A stretch of DNA of 64,000 bases, taken from assembly GCA_022770665.1 (NCBI GenBank), contig JALEHL010000057.1, forward strand, positions 1 to 64,000, read 5' to 3'. The notes beneath the pieces are model-generated. The model made no database searches. It was not told where the DNA came from and was given only the letters and a program-made list of their open reading frames with translations. Shown here one piece after another: positions 34,160 through 42,527 of the stretch. The stretch's first letter is position 1. Every line of letters begins with the position of its first letter. The DNA is from Bacillota bacterium. GTDB lineage: Bacteria > Bacillota > Clostridia > Peptostreptococcales > Anaerovoracaceae. Made by a program: the position numbers and the translations under genes.

Positions 34160-34651
34160 ATGAAAGAAAGCAGTACCAAATGCTGCATCTGCGATCCGGG
34201 TCAGATGGAGCTGGGACGGCTGATCGGACTGATTCATAACAGTATGCACCGGAGAATGATGCAGTCTTCTGTTCACAGCGAGGCGGAAGGTGCCACAGGA
34301 AAAAACGGATGGATTATCGGATTTCTGGCAGGCAGCAGAGGAAAGCCGGTTTACCAGAAAGACATCGAAAAAGAATTCAATGTGACCCGTTCAACCGCAT
34401 CCAAAGTGCTGAGCCTTATGGAGAGGAAGGGAATCATCGAGCGCAAAGCGGTAGAAGGGGACGGCAGGCTGAAAGAAATTCTGCTTACAGAGAAAGGAAA
34501 CGCTCTGGTACAGCGAATGGAGGAAGACATCCGTGAAACGGAAGAAGTTCTCTGTAAGGGATTTACAGAGGAAGAGCGGGTACAGCTTCTCAGCTACCTG
34601 TTCAGAGTGTTTGAAAATGTGAACAGTGAAAAAGGGGGTAAGAACACGTGA
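34160..34651 (+). CDS. MarR family transcriptional regulator
   Basis: A 163-residue winged-helix regulator. The core is WIIGFLAGSRGKPVYQKDIE near 50, the recognition helix VTRSTASKVLSLMERKGIIE near 77 and the wing EGDGRLKEILLTEKG near 102. The frame is open from 34082, but ATG 34160 has AAGGAAGGGGG and gives the normal length. It heads an operon with two ABC exporter genes; its stop overlaps the GTG of the first by four bases. The palindrome at the promoter is its probable operator, so the exporter is likely induced when a drug or metabolite releases MarR. Confidence 0.92.
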   Translation: MKESSTKCCICDPGQMELGRLIGLIHNSMHRRMMQSSVHSEAEGATGKNGWIIGFLAGSRGKPVYQKDIEKEFNVTRSTASKVLSLMERKGIIERKAVEGDGRLKEILLTEKGNALVQRMEEDIRETEEVLCKGFTEEERVQLLSYLFRVFENVNSEKGGKNT

Positions 34652-36417
34652 TTAAGAGACTTTCTCAGTATATTGGAGAGTACAAGAAGGAAACGATTCT
34701 GACGCCGGTCATGGTGACGCTGGAAGCGGTCATGGAAATACTGATCCCGCTGCTGATGGCGAATCTGATCGACCAGGGAATTGATCCGGGGAATATGTCC
34801 ATGATTCTGAAATATGGTGTGATCCTTCTGTGCGTGGCGTTTCTCGGACTGGGATTCGGTGCTGCGGCAGGACGCTTTGCAGCAGTGTCATCTTCCGGGT
34901 TTGCGCGTAACGTGCGGCAGGCCATGTATTACAAGGTGCAGGAGTATTCGTTTTCGAATATTGACCATTTTTCCACGGCAAGTATCGTGACACGGCTGAC
35001 TACCGATGTCAGCAATGTGCAGAATGCGTTTCACATGCTGACCCGGATCGCTTTTCGTGCACCGGCGCTGCTGATTTTCGCACTGGTGGCATCGTTCCGC
35101 ATTGATGCACAGCTGTCCATGATTTTTGTGGCGGTTCTTCCAGTGCTTGGAATGGGGATGTTCCTGATTATCCGAAAGGTTTATCCGATTTTCAATCAGG
35201 TTTTCCGCAACTATGATAAACTGAACAATGTGGTACAGGAAAATCTGTATGCGATCCGTGTGGTGAAATCCTATAACCGGCAGGATCATGAAACGGAGAA
35301 ATTCCGGAATATGTCTGGAAATATTTACAATGACTTCGTACATGCGGAAAAACTGATGAGTTTCGCTATGCCGCTGATGCAGGTCTGCATGTATACTTGC
35401 ATCCTGCTGCTTTCCTGGCTGGGTGCCCGTGCGGTTGTGGCCTCTGGAAACAACGCGGCACTGGGACTTTCCACGGGAGAACTGCTCAGCCTGATCACTT
35501 ACGTAATGCAGATCCTCATGAGCCTGATGATGGTTTCCATGATCATCGTGCAGCTGACGATGGCAAAGGCGGCAGGGGACCGTATCGTGGAGATCCTGGA
35601 TGAGGAATGTGATCTGCAGAATCCGCCGCAGCCCGTATTTGAAGTTGCAGACGGATCCGTTACCTTTGACCACGTCAGTTTTGCCTATGGACGGGGAGAA
35701 GGTCGAAAAGGGCGAAACGCACTGGAAGATATCTGCCTGGAAATCCGGTCCGGCGAAACCGTCGGCATTCTAGGAGGCACAGGATCTTCCAAATCCACGC
35801 TGGTGCAGATGATTCCGCGGCTTTACGATGTGACCGGCGGCAGTGTCCGGGTTGGCGGCGTGGATGTGCGGGAGTATGATATTGAGACACTCCGGAAGCA
35901 GGTGGCCATGGTGCTGCAGAAAAATGTTCTGTTCTCGGGAACCATTAAAGAAAACCTTCGCTGGGGAAGGGAAGATGCATCGGAGGAAGAAATTGAACGG
36001 GTCTGCCGCCTGGCATGTGCGGATGAGTTTATCCGGCAGATGGAAGACGGTTACGATACCTATATCGAACAGGGCGGAACGAATGTGTCCGGCGGGCAGA
36101 GACAGCGTCTCTGCATTGCAAGAGCCCTTCTGGCGCATCCGAAGATTCTGATCCTGGATGATTCGACCAGCGCGGTGGATATGAAGACCGATGCGATGAT
36201 CCGAAGAGCATTTGCGGAAGAAATTCCGGATACGACCAAAATCATCATTGCACAGCGCGTGGCATCGGTACAGCATGCTGACAAGATCGTCATCATGGAT
36301 GACGGACACATTGCAGCAGTCGGAACACATGAAGAACTGCTTGCGAACAATAATATTTATCAGGAAGTTTATTATTCACAGAACAAAACGGGATTTGGAG
36401 AAGGGGGTGCAGAATAA
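34648..36417 (+). CDS. Heterodimeric ABC exporter, subunit with degenerate ATPase site
   Basis: A 589-residue half-transporter: six membrane helices (about 15-310), then an ATPase domain with Walker A GGTGSSKST near 376, Q-loop VLQKN, signature VSGGQRQR near 480 and Walker B ILILDDSTSAVD near 500. The residue after the Walker B Asp is Asp rather than the catalytic Glu, and the H-loop His is replaced (IIAQRVAS). This is the pattern of the non-hydrolysing subunit in heterodimers such as TM287/288, LmrCD and BmrCD. The start is GTG 34648, overlapping marR. The partner begins at the A of its stop. Drug or lipid export is likely; the substrate is unknown. Confidence 0.93.
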   Translation: MIKRLSQYIGEYKKETILTPVMVTLEAVMEILIPLLMANLIDQGIDPGNMSMILKYGVILLCVAFLGLGFGAAAGRFAAVSSSGFARNVRQAMYYKVQEYSFSNIDHFSTASIVTRLTTDVSNVQNAFHMLTRIAFRAPALLIFALVASFRIDAQLSMIFVAVLPVLGMGMFLIIRKVYPIFNQVFRNYDKLNNVVQENLYAIRVVKSYNRQDHETEKFRNMSGNIYNDFVHAEKLMSFAMPLMQVCMYTCILLLSWLGARAVVASGNNAALGLSTGELLSLITYVMQILMSLMMVSMIIVQLTMAKAAGDRIVEILDEECDLQNPPQPVFEVADGSVTFDHVSFAYGRGEGRKGRNALEDICLEIRSGETVGILGGTGSSKSTLVQMIPRLYDVTGGSVRVGGVDVREYDIETLRKQVAMVLQKNVLFSGTIKENLRWGREDASEEEIERVCRLACADEFIRQMEDGYDTYIEQGGTNVSGGQRQRLCIARALLAHPKILILDDSTSAVDMKTDAMIRRAFAEEIPDTTKIIIAQRVASVQHADKIVIMDDGHIAAVGTHEELLANNNIYQEVYYSQNKTGFGEGGAE

Positions 36418-38456
36418 TGGAAGGATCTGGAGAAAGACGAGAAAAAATGTCCGGTCCGGGACGGCCGATGCGTGGTCCGATGCGTGGTCCGGGACATGGC
36501 CCGGGCAGAATGATGGCACCGCCGGGTATGAAAATCGAAAAGGGGACGGTCAGACGGCTTCTGTCCTATATGGCAGGCTATAAATTCAGGCTGATTTTTG
36601 TTGTAATCTGTATTCTGATCAGCGCGGCCGCCAGCGTGGCATCGTCCCTTTTCCTGCAGAGCCTGATCGACGACTATATTATGCCCCTTCTGCTGACATC
36701 TGCACCGGTCTTTACTCCGCTGCTTCATGCCATTGGAAAGATCGTATGTATTTTTGCGGCAGGTGCGCTGTCCAGTTTTCTGTACACGAGGACAATGGCT
36801 GTCGTTTCTCAGGGAACACTGAAAGTCATTCGCGACGAAATGTTTTCACATATGCAGACTCTGCCTGTCCGGTATTTTGACAGCAGGACCCATGGCGACG
36901 TGATGAGCTACTATACCAATGATGCGGATACTCTCCGGCAGATGCTTTCCCAGAGCCTGCCGCAGCTGTTTTCATCCATTGTCTCGATGATTGCAGTGCT
37001 GTTTTCCATGATCCATCTGAGCATCTGGCTTACACTGGTAGTCCTTGCTTTTGCAGCCCTTATGCTGGTTGTGATCAAAAACGTGGCAGGCCGCAGCGGA
37101 AGCTATTTCGTGAAGCAGCAGAGAAGTATCGGTGATGTGAACGGATACATTGAGGAAATGATCAATGGGCAGAAAGTTGTCAAAGTGTTCTGCCATGAAG
37201 AGAAAGCCAAAGAGGTTTTTGACAGGAAAAACGAGGAGCTGTTTCAGGCCGCGGCCAGCGCAAATACTTACGCCAATGTGCTGATGCCGATCATGGGGAA
37301 TATGGGATATATTCTGTACGTCGCGGTAGCCATTATCGGCGGTGCACTGGGAATTATGGGTGTCACGAATCTGTCCCTGGGCGGGGAACCGGTTCTGACG
37401 CTGGGAACCATTGCATCGTTTCTGACACTTTCGAGAAACTTCGTGAATCCAATTGCCCAGATATCGCAGCAGCTGAATGCGGTTGTTATGGCTATGGCAG
37501 GAGCGACCCGGATTTTCGACCTGCTGGATGAATCCCCGGAAGAAGATCATGGAACGGTGACACTGGTTAATGTGCAGCAGGGAGAGGACGGAACGCTTTC
37601 TAGCTGCAGGGAACATACAGGCAAGTGGGCCTGGAAGGTTCCGGATGGCGTGAAGCGGATGAATGACGACGGGGAGATCGTGATCGCGGAGAACTCCCCG
37701 GAAGGATTCACTCTGGTGCCGATGCGTGGAAAGATTAATTTAAATCATGTGGATTTCGGATATGAAGAAGAGCATCCGGTTCTCCATGATATTACGATCT
37801 ACGCCGAGCCAGGTCAGAAAATTGCACTGGTCGGGGCGACTGGCGCAGGAAAGACGACCATTACCAATCTGATCAACCGGTTTTACGATATTGATGACGG
37901 CAAGATCCGCTATGACGGGATCCATATCAATAAAATCCGAAAGGAGGATCTCAGACGTTCCCTTGGCGTGGTGCTGCAGGATGTAAACTTGTTTACCGGG
38001 TCTGTTATGGATAATATCCGTTATGGCAGACTGGATGCCTCGGATGAAGAATGCATTGCTGCGGCCAGACTTGCCAATGCGGACGGGTTTATCCGCATGC
38101 TGCCAGACGGATATGATACCATTCTGGAAGGCGACGGATCCGGCCTTTCCCAGGGACAGCGTCAGCTGATCTCGATTGCCAGAGCTGCAGTTGCGGATCC
38201 GCCGGTCATGATCCTGGATGAAGCGACGTCATCCATCGATACCCGGACAGAAGCCATTGTACAGCGTGGAATGGATAATCTGATGAAAGGCCGCACCGTA
38301 TTCGTTATCGCTCATCGGCTCTCTACGATTCAGAATGCAGATGTGATCATGGTCATGGATCAGGGTCGCATCATCGAGCGGGGAAATCACGAGCATCTGA
38401 TGGAGGAAAAAGGCCGGTACTACCAGCTCTACACCGGCGCATTCGAACTGGAGTAG
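36417..38456 (+). CDS. Heterodimeric ABC exporter, catalytic subunit with Gly/Pro/Met-rich head
   Basis: A 679-residue half-transporter, about 90 longer than its partner. The first 40 residues are rich in Gly, Pro, Met and Arg, with tandem PMRGPMRGPG units. Six membrane helices follow, then an insert before the ATPase (about 375-440: SCREHTGKWAWKVPDG and on). ATPase motifs are Walker A GATGAGKTT near 474, signature LSQGQRQ near 577, Walker B MILDEATSSID near 598 with the catalytic Glu, and H-loop IAHRLST. It is therefore the active site donor of the pair. It starts on the last base of the upstream stop. The head and insert are not standard and could bind a regulator. Confidence 0.93.
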   Translation: MEGSGERREKMSGPGRPMRGPMRGPGHGPGRMMAPPGMKIEKGTVRRLLSYMAGYKFRLIFVVICILISAAASVASSLFLQSLIDDYIMPLLLTSAPVFTPLLHAIGKIVCIFAAGALSSFLYTRTMAVVSQGTLKVIRDEMFSHMQTLPVRYFDSRTHGDVMSYYTNDADTLRQMLSQSLPQLFSSIVSMIAVLFSMIHLSIWLTLVVLAFAALMLVVIKNVAGRSGSYFVKQQRSIGDVNGYIEEMINGQKVVKVFCHEEKAKEVFDRKNEELFQAAASANTYANVLMPIMGNMGYILYVAVAIIGGALGIMGVTNLSLGGEPVLTLGTIASFLTLSRNFVNPIAQISQQLNAVVMAMAGATRIFDLLDESPEEDHGTVTLVNVQQGEDGTLSSCREHTGKWAWKVPDGVKRMNDDGEIVIAENSPEGFTLVPMRGKINLNHVDFGYEEEHPVLHDITIYAEPGQKIALVGATGAGKTTITNLINRFYDIDDGKIRYDGIHINKIRKEDLRRSLGVVLQDVNLFTGSVMDNIRYGRLDASDEECIAAARLANADGFIRMLPDGYDTILEGDGSGLSQGQRQLISIARAAVADPPVMILDEATSSIDTRTEAIVQRGMDNLMKGRTVFVIAHRLSTIQNADVIMVMDQGRIIERGNHEHLMEEKGRYYQLYTGAFELE

Positions 38457-38463
38457 ACCTGCG

Positions 38464-38526
38464 AAAAAGAAGTCGCCGATCCCGATATGTTACATGGATA
38501 TGCCCTTTGGAGCGGCGACTTCTTTT
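38464..38526 (+). terminator. Terminator of the exporter operon
   Basis: AAAAAGAAGTCGCCG (38464-38478) pairs with CGGCGACTTCTTTT (38513-38526) over a long loop. A-run before and T-run after make it usable in both directions. Confidence 0.8.
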
Positions 38527-38566
38527 CGTGCGATCTAGTGGTCACTTTCTGCTTCTGCAAACCATG

Positions 38567-38689
38567 TCAGCGAAAAAGGAAGCCAAATGACATTTTTGAA
38601 GTCATTTGGCGTCCCGGCAGGCAGTTTTTCGCTGATTCTTCTTTAATTTCTCTTTGATTTCTTCATTTCTGCTGCCGCTTCAGCAGAAA
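38567..38689. other. Nested inverted repeats in a 590-base gene-free gap
   Basis: The gap 38457-39046 has no supported gene. Outer arms TCAGCGAAAAA (38567-38577) and TTTTTCGCTGA (38625-38635) are perfect, and enclose a second perfect pair GCCAAATGAC (38582-38591) and GTCATTTGGC (38601-38610). A third hairpin TTTCTGCTG/CAGCAGAAA (38666-38689) follows. This much ordered symmetry suggests a small structured RNA or a short mobile (MITE-like) element; target-site duplications were not found. Confidence 0.55.
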
Positions 38690-38892
38690 AATCCCCATAA
38701 TAAATGTATGACACACCCAAGTAATACATATAATTGCAGTAAAAACTAGAATTAATAGATATTTCCAGGCATTTTACGCATATACCTAGATGATCTATAC
38801 ACGACAGAAGCTTTGAAAATCAGCGTTTGGCGTCCCTTTGGCGCTGCAGAGACAGGAACTCCCATAACTCCCTTTGCAGCTGGAAATTTTTA

Positions 38893-38957
38893 TTGACATA
38901 CATAGATCATCAAGGTATAATGTAACGTAAGAAAGATACATAGAGTATCTATGTATC
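38893..38957 (+). promoter_or_regulatory. Consensus sigma-A promoter with PadR-type palindrome
   Basis: TTGACA (38893-38898), 17-base spacer, TATAAT (38916-38921): a perfect promoter. GATACATAGA-GTA-TCTATGTATC (38935-38957) is a perfect palindrome just after the start point, and a half-site ATACATAGAT overlaps the spacer (38898-38907). The ATAC/GTAT symmetry fits PadR operators, so the operon is probably repressed by its first product. Confidence 0.85.
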
Positions 38958-38958
38958 T

Positions 38959-38990
38959 GCAGAACTGCAGAACTGCAGAACTGCAGTGCT
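38959..38990. repeat. Eight-base tandem repeat (GCAGAACT) in the padR leader
   Basis: Three exact GCAGAACT units and one altered GCAGTGCT, directly after the PadR palindrome and 56 bases before the padR start. Unit number could vary by slippage and change leader length. Confidence 0.85.
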
Positions 38991-39046
38991 GAAGCCGCGT
39001 TTCAGCGGTCAAGCGGTGAAAACCATATGAATCAAGGAGGGGAAAA

Positions 39047-39391
39047 ATGAAAATGGATAAAGGACTGGTGGGCGGTAGCACCGTGCTTCTGGTGCTGACC
39101 CTGCTGGCGGAAAAGGACTGCTACGGTTACGAAATCATCAAGACGCTGGAGGAACGGTCCGACGCCACCTTCCAGTTCAAGGAAGGCTCTCTGTATCCGG
39201 TGCTCCATAAGCTGGAAAATGACGGACTGGTCACAGCTTACCGGCAGAAGGCGGAATCCGGCAGGGAACGGAAATATTATCATATCACGCCGGCAGGGCT
39301 GGAAGCGCTGGCCGAAGAAACCGAGCAGTGGAATGCCTTCAGCGGCGCAGTGAACAAGGTGATTCTGGGCAGTAAGCTGTCTGCGGTGTAG
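39047..39391 (+). CDS. PadR family transcriptional regulator
   Basis: A 114-residue winged-helix protein of the short PadR (PadR-s2) type. The signature is clear: LLVLTLLAEKDCYGYEIIKT near 13, then FKEGSLYPVLHKLENDGLVT near 45 and RERKYYHITPAGLEAL near 75. ATG 39047 has AGGAGG eight bases upstream. It heads an operon with two membrane-protein genes, three bases before the next, and its likely operator is the palindrome at 38935. PadR followed by a permease-prefix protein is a familiar pair in Firmicutes; the signal is unknown. Confidence 0.94.
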   Translation: MKMDKGLVGGSTVLLVLTLLAEKDCYGYEIIKTLEERSDATFQFKEGSLYPVLHKLENDGLVTAYRQKAESGRERKYYHITPAGLEALAEETEQWNAFSGAVNKVILGSKLSAV

Positions 39392-39394
39392 AGG

Positions 39395-40132
39395 ATGGAC
39401 AGAGAAACGTGGATGGAAGAAGTCCTTCATCAGATCCGGTTTGCGCCGGACCGGAAAAAGATCCGACAGGAGCTTAGCGAACATATGGAGGACCGCATGG
39501 AAGAAGACGGCATGTCGGAAGCTCGCCTGCTGGAAGCCATGGGCGACCCAACAGAACTGGGTATTCAGCTGAACCGGCAGCATAAACCATGGCTTGGATG
39601 GCTCTGGATGGGCAGCTGGACAATCCTGCTCATAACGGTCATTCTGACCGCAGGAATCCTGATTTTCGGATGGATGGATCAGCAGGTAGAAAAGAATCTG
39701 ACCGGCAATATAGATCTGGACCTGGAAAGAACCTATGCAAGTATGTCTAAGTACTATGATTCGAAGTACAATCAGTCCGGCGACATTCTGTATCACTGGG
39801 AGCCGGATTGGACTGTGACGGTGGCGGATACGGACATCACCTTCCGGAAGATAGCATACGACAGGTATGACGGCCGGCTGGTGGTGATTCTCACCAGCCG
39901 GGGCGTATGCTCCCTGACAAGCAATATTCTGGAAATTCACTGCAGCGGGGAAGGCGCATCCATGGCAGAGCACCATACCGGCGTGGACGAAGAGGGAAAC
40001 CGTGTCGGGGTGCATCTGCTCACCTACGAGCGTTTCCCGCAGGATACCGAAACTGCCGAATTCCGTTATGACAAGTTCGGTGAGGCCTTTGCGTTTACCA
40101 TCGACCTTGCCACCGGGGAGGTGATTTCTTGA
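39395..40132 (+). CDS. Single-pass membrane protein with permease-prefix-like N terminus
   Basis: A 245-residue protein. The first 60 residues (VLHQIRFAPDRKKIRQELSE, MGDPTELGIQLNR) match the cytosolic helical module often found next to PadR regulators and called DUF1700-like or permease prefix. One membrane helix follows (about 68-90, WTILLITVILTAGILIFGW), then an outside domain of about 150 residues that I do not recognise. It overlaps the next gene by four bases (TTGA). Its place after padR suggests membrane stress or signal sensing. Function unknown. Confidence 0.75.
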   Translation: MDRETWMEEVLHQIRFAPDRKKIRQELSEHMEDRMEEDGMSEARLLEAMGDPTELGIQLNRQHKPWLGWLWMGSWTILLITVILTAGILIFGWMDQQVEKNLTGNIDLDLERTYASMSKYYDSKYNQSGDILYHWEPDWTVTVADTDITFRKIAYDRYDGRLVVILTSRGVCSLTSNILEIHCSGEGASMAEHHTGVDEEGNRVGVHLLTYERFPQDTETAEFRYDKFGEAFAFTIDLATGEVIS

Positions 40133-40821
40133 AAAAACTGAGACAATTTTTCCGAATGCACAAACGATCCCGCAGACAGGCCGCTGTGCAAAATTTGTTC
40201 GCTGCATGTTTTCTTCTCGTCGTGTGTTTCCTGCTGGCCAGGGGATATGCAGCAGACCATACCCCGGAGAAGGCGGCGGAAGAATGGTGTCGGAATAACA
40301 TGTTCGGAAGCGGTGCAATCTGCGCAGTCAGAACCTATGAAACAGACGGCGTACAGAAAAAAGATGCCATTCTCTGCCGAAATGCGAAGAACGGGTGCCG
40401 CTATGAAGTCACGGTATTTCTGCAGCGGGAAAATCTGTTGAAATGGGAAGCCTGCGGCAGTGCCTGGTCCAGCGAACCGAAGCCGGAGAAACTGCCCGCC
40501 GGCGAAAACGGTATCGTGAAGGGTGCGGATTTCGCGGAGGTTTCGGCCGGTGTGATTTCCAGCATGTTCACTGAATTTGAACCGGCTTGCGGTGCCGAAG
40601 CGCTGAAACGGGATTCGGTGATGAAGGTAAGCGTGTATTTCCATGAAACACCAGTTAGCATGGACGATGCAGAAATATATTTTGAAGTGGATCTGGACAC
40701 CGGGGAAGTGGTGCGGGAAGAACACAAGCCGGTTGTTATAGACGGCGTGACATACGAATATTGGCTCTCGGAGAAGCGGATGATTTTCATTGCAGAAAAA
40801 ATAAATGAAGTCATTTCGTAG
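40129..40821 (+). CDS. Membrane-anchored protein of unknown function
   Basis: A 230-residue protein with a basic head (MKKLRQFFRMHKRSRRQAA), one helix (about 22-40) and an extracytoplasmic domain. The end DLDTGEVV resembles the end DLATGEVIS of the upstream protein, so the outside parts may be related and could form a pair. The start is TTG 40129, overlapping the upstream stop, with GAGGTGA in front. I recognise no family. Four cysteines in the outer domain could form disulfides. Confidence 0.65.
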   Translation: MKKLRQFFRMHKRSRRQAAVQNLFAACFLLVVCFLLARGYAADHTPEKAAEEWCRNNMFGSGAICAVRTYETDGVQKKDAILCRNAKNGCRYEVTVFLQRENLLKWEACGSAWSSEPKPEKLPAGENGIVKGADFAEVSAGVISSMFTEFEPACGAEALKRDSVMKVSVYFHETPVSMDDAEIYFEVDLDTGEVVREEHKPVVIDGVTYEYWLSEKRMIFIAEKINEVIS

Positions 40822-40869
40822 ATTCTGTGTTATACTGCTGATATAAAAACGCAACTGTGAGGAAACATC

Positions 40870-41232
40870 ATGAGCGAAAAGACTGATACCAACCTGTTTA
40901 CCAGTGTAAAAAAGGTCCGGCTGCTGCCGGACAGCCCGTTCTACAACAATGTGGATCTGAACATCTGCGACTTTGGCGGCCCGGGCGGCAGCCTGCGTCA
41001 GCGGGGAAAGATTACGGTGGATTACAGCGAGTACGACATTCGCCAGCTGAAGTCCGAAGGCATCCGAACGGTGGAAGAGGCGCTGGACTATTATCGCAGA
41101 AAAATCTATGCTACGGTTCGGCGCTACCTGCTGACCGAGTTCGAACTGGAGCCCGATGAAGAAGGCAGCGGCGGCTGGGAACAGATCAATTCCATCATGG
41201 AAGAACATATCCGGCAGTATTTTCAGGAATAA
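40870..41232 (+). CDS. Hypothetical soluble protein, 120 residues
   Basis: A small acidic protein without membrane segments. It shows a beta-rich first half (VKKVRLLPDSPFYNNVDLNI, GKITVDYSEYD) and a helical second half (TVEEALDYYRRKIYATVRRYL, GWEQINSIMEEHIRQYF). ATG 40870 follows GAGGAAAC. It lies 48 bases after the membrane gene and 19 before a secreted protein, so it may be the last or a middle member of the padR operon. I do not recognise the family. Confidence 0.65.
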   Translation: MSEKTDTNLFTSVKKVRLLPDSPFYNNVDLNICDFGGPGGSLRQRGKITVDYSEYDIRQLKSEGIRTVEEALDYYRRKIYATVRRYLLTEFELEPDEEGSGGWEQINSIMEEHIRQYFQE

Positions 41233-41251
41233 CAGCAGACAGGAGAGAAAC

Positions 41252-42391
41252 ATGAAAGCAGCAATCAGAAGCATTTGGAGATCTGCAATGGCAGCAATTA
41301 TCCTTGTTTTCGTCGTTTGTGTAATGCATACGGCAAGCGCACAGGCCATGGAAATTCAGTATCAGGGACGGTATGCGGGTGTGACAAACACCATCCCAGG
41401 ATATGATACCATGGAGAAGGGCCGCAGCTATAACATTAGAGACAAGTGGGGGGATGCTCTGACCTTTATGGAAGGGTCTGTGAAAGAAACCTTCAACTAC
41501 TGGGATGACGGATATACGGTAAGCTCTTCCGACCCGGCAGTTCTGGAGGTCAGTGTGACGCAGGCATCTATGGCGGGCAGTCCGTATCAGTCCTATACCC
41601 TTGTACCTGCCGGAGGCGGACAGTGCGAGGTGTACATCGATGTGGTCAAGGGAGCACTGGCAGGAAAGCGGTTTACAATCCAAATGACAGTCACATCGAA
41701 GGAAAGCTGTCCGGGCACTACCCTGCGTTCCCAGGGCAAAGCCAACCATTCCCTTTTCTATTTCCAGAACGAAATCGATTTTAAGATCCTTCGTGAGGCA
41801 AGTGTGGAATATGAACTGTATCGGTCGACGAGCAAAGATTCCGGATACAAGTTGGTGAAGACCTTCACGGGCTCCAATCACTCTGATTTCGGAGAAACAT
41901 ACGGCACCGTGCAGGACGGCGACAATGCGAACAAGCTGAAGGCCAATACCCGCTATTACTATAAGATCAGAGCGCGTTATACCGATCCGAAATATGACAA
42001 CACATGGAGCGAGTTCTCAAGCCCGGTCTCCTATTACACTGCGGCAAAGCCTCTGGCAAAGAGTAAATATTCCTACAGTGAGAGCCCGCACCGGCTGAAA
42101 ATCACCAAGGTAACCGGCGCCAAGGGATACATTTACCGGTTGCGGGCCTGCGATTTCATCGGATATAATGTGTTCGGTCAGTCTGTCATGTTTTCGGAGG
42201 AACAGAACCTGTACACTTCGAAAACAAACTTCATTACGAAAAAGAAAGTGCAGAATCACACGGCGTACACGGTAAACTGGGTCATTCCGGTGACGAAGCA
42301 CGGAGACTATTACTATGCCAACGGATATAAGCCGGTAAAAAAGACCAGTGCATATAAGTCCGAAGTAGAAACAGACAAGCGTGCAATTTAA
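41252..42391 (+). CDS. Secreted protein with fibronectin III-like region
   Basis: A 379-residue exported protein. Residues 1-31 are a signal peptide with a likely cut after ASAQA. An unknown beta-rich domain follows (about 32-170), then a fibronectin III-like unit (about 175-265: YELYRSTSKDSGYKLVKTF, ANTRYYYKIRARYTD) and a second similar half. This is typical of wall-facing proteins of gut Clostridia. No LPXTG anchor, repeats or catalytic motif are seen. ATG 41252 has AGGAG; the frame is open from 41156 but overlaps the previous gene. Ends at a 13-base direct repeat that contains the stop codon. Confidence 0.75.
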   Translation: MKAAIRSIWRSAMAAIILVFVVCVMHTASAQAMEIQYQGRYAGVTNTIPGYDTMEKGRSYNIRDKWGDALTFMEGSVKETFNYWDDGYTVSSSDPAVLEVSVTQASMAGSPYQSYTLVPAGGGQCEVYIDVVKGALAGKRFTIQMTVTSKESCPGTTLRSQGKANHSLFYFQNEIDFKILREASVEYELYRSTSKDSGYKLVKTFTGSNHSDFGETYGTVQDGDNANKLKANTRYYYKIRARYTDPKYDNTWSEFSSPVSYYTAAKPLAKSKYSYSESPHRLKITKVTGAKGYIYRLRACDFIGYNVFGQSVMFSEEQNLYTSKTNFITKKKVQNHTAYTVNWVIPVTKHGDYYYANGYKPVKKTSAYKSEVETDKRAI

Positions 42392-42402
42392 GCGTGCAAT
42401 TT
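42377..42402. repeat. 13-base direct repeat across the stop codon
   Basis: AAGCGTGCAATTT occurs twice in a row; the first copy holds the final codons and part of the stop of the secreted-protein gene. Probably a simple duplication. Confidence 0.85.
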
Positions 42403-42426
42403 AAGACTGTAGTGTAAGCAGAAACA

Positions 42427-42506
42427 AAACCGGAGAAAAGCGGATGGAAAGATTGTCTGTTAAGACATCTGTAAGAACATCGCGATTCTCCGGTTTTCTG
42501 TTTTTT
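42427..42506. terminator. Bidirectional terminator between convergent genes
   Basis: AAAACCGGAGAA (42427-42438) pairs with TTCTCCGGTTTT (42485-42496) over a 46-base loop that has its own small hairpin; TTTTTTG follows. It serves the secreted-protein gene and the leftward Uma2 gene. Confidence 0.75.
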
Positions 42507-42527
42507 GAATGGCGAATTTTTGATTTG

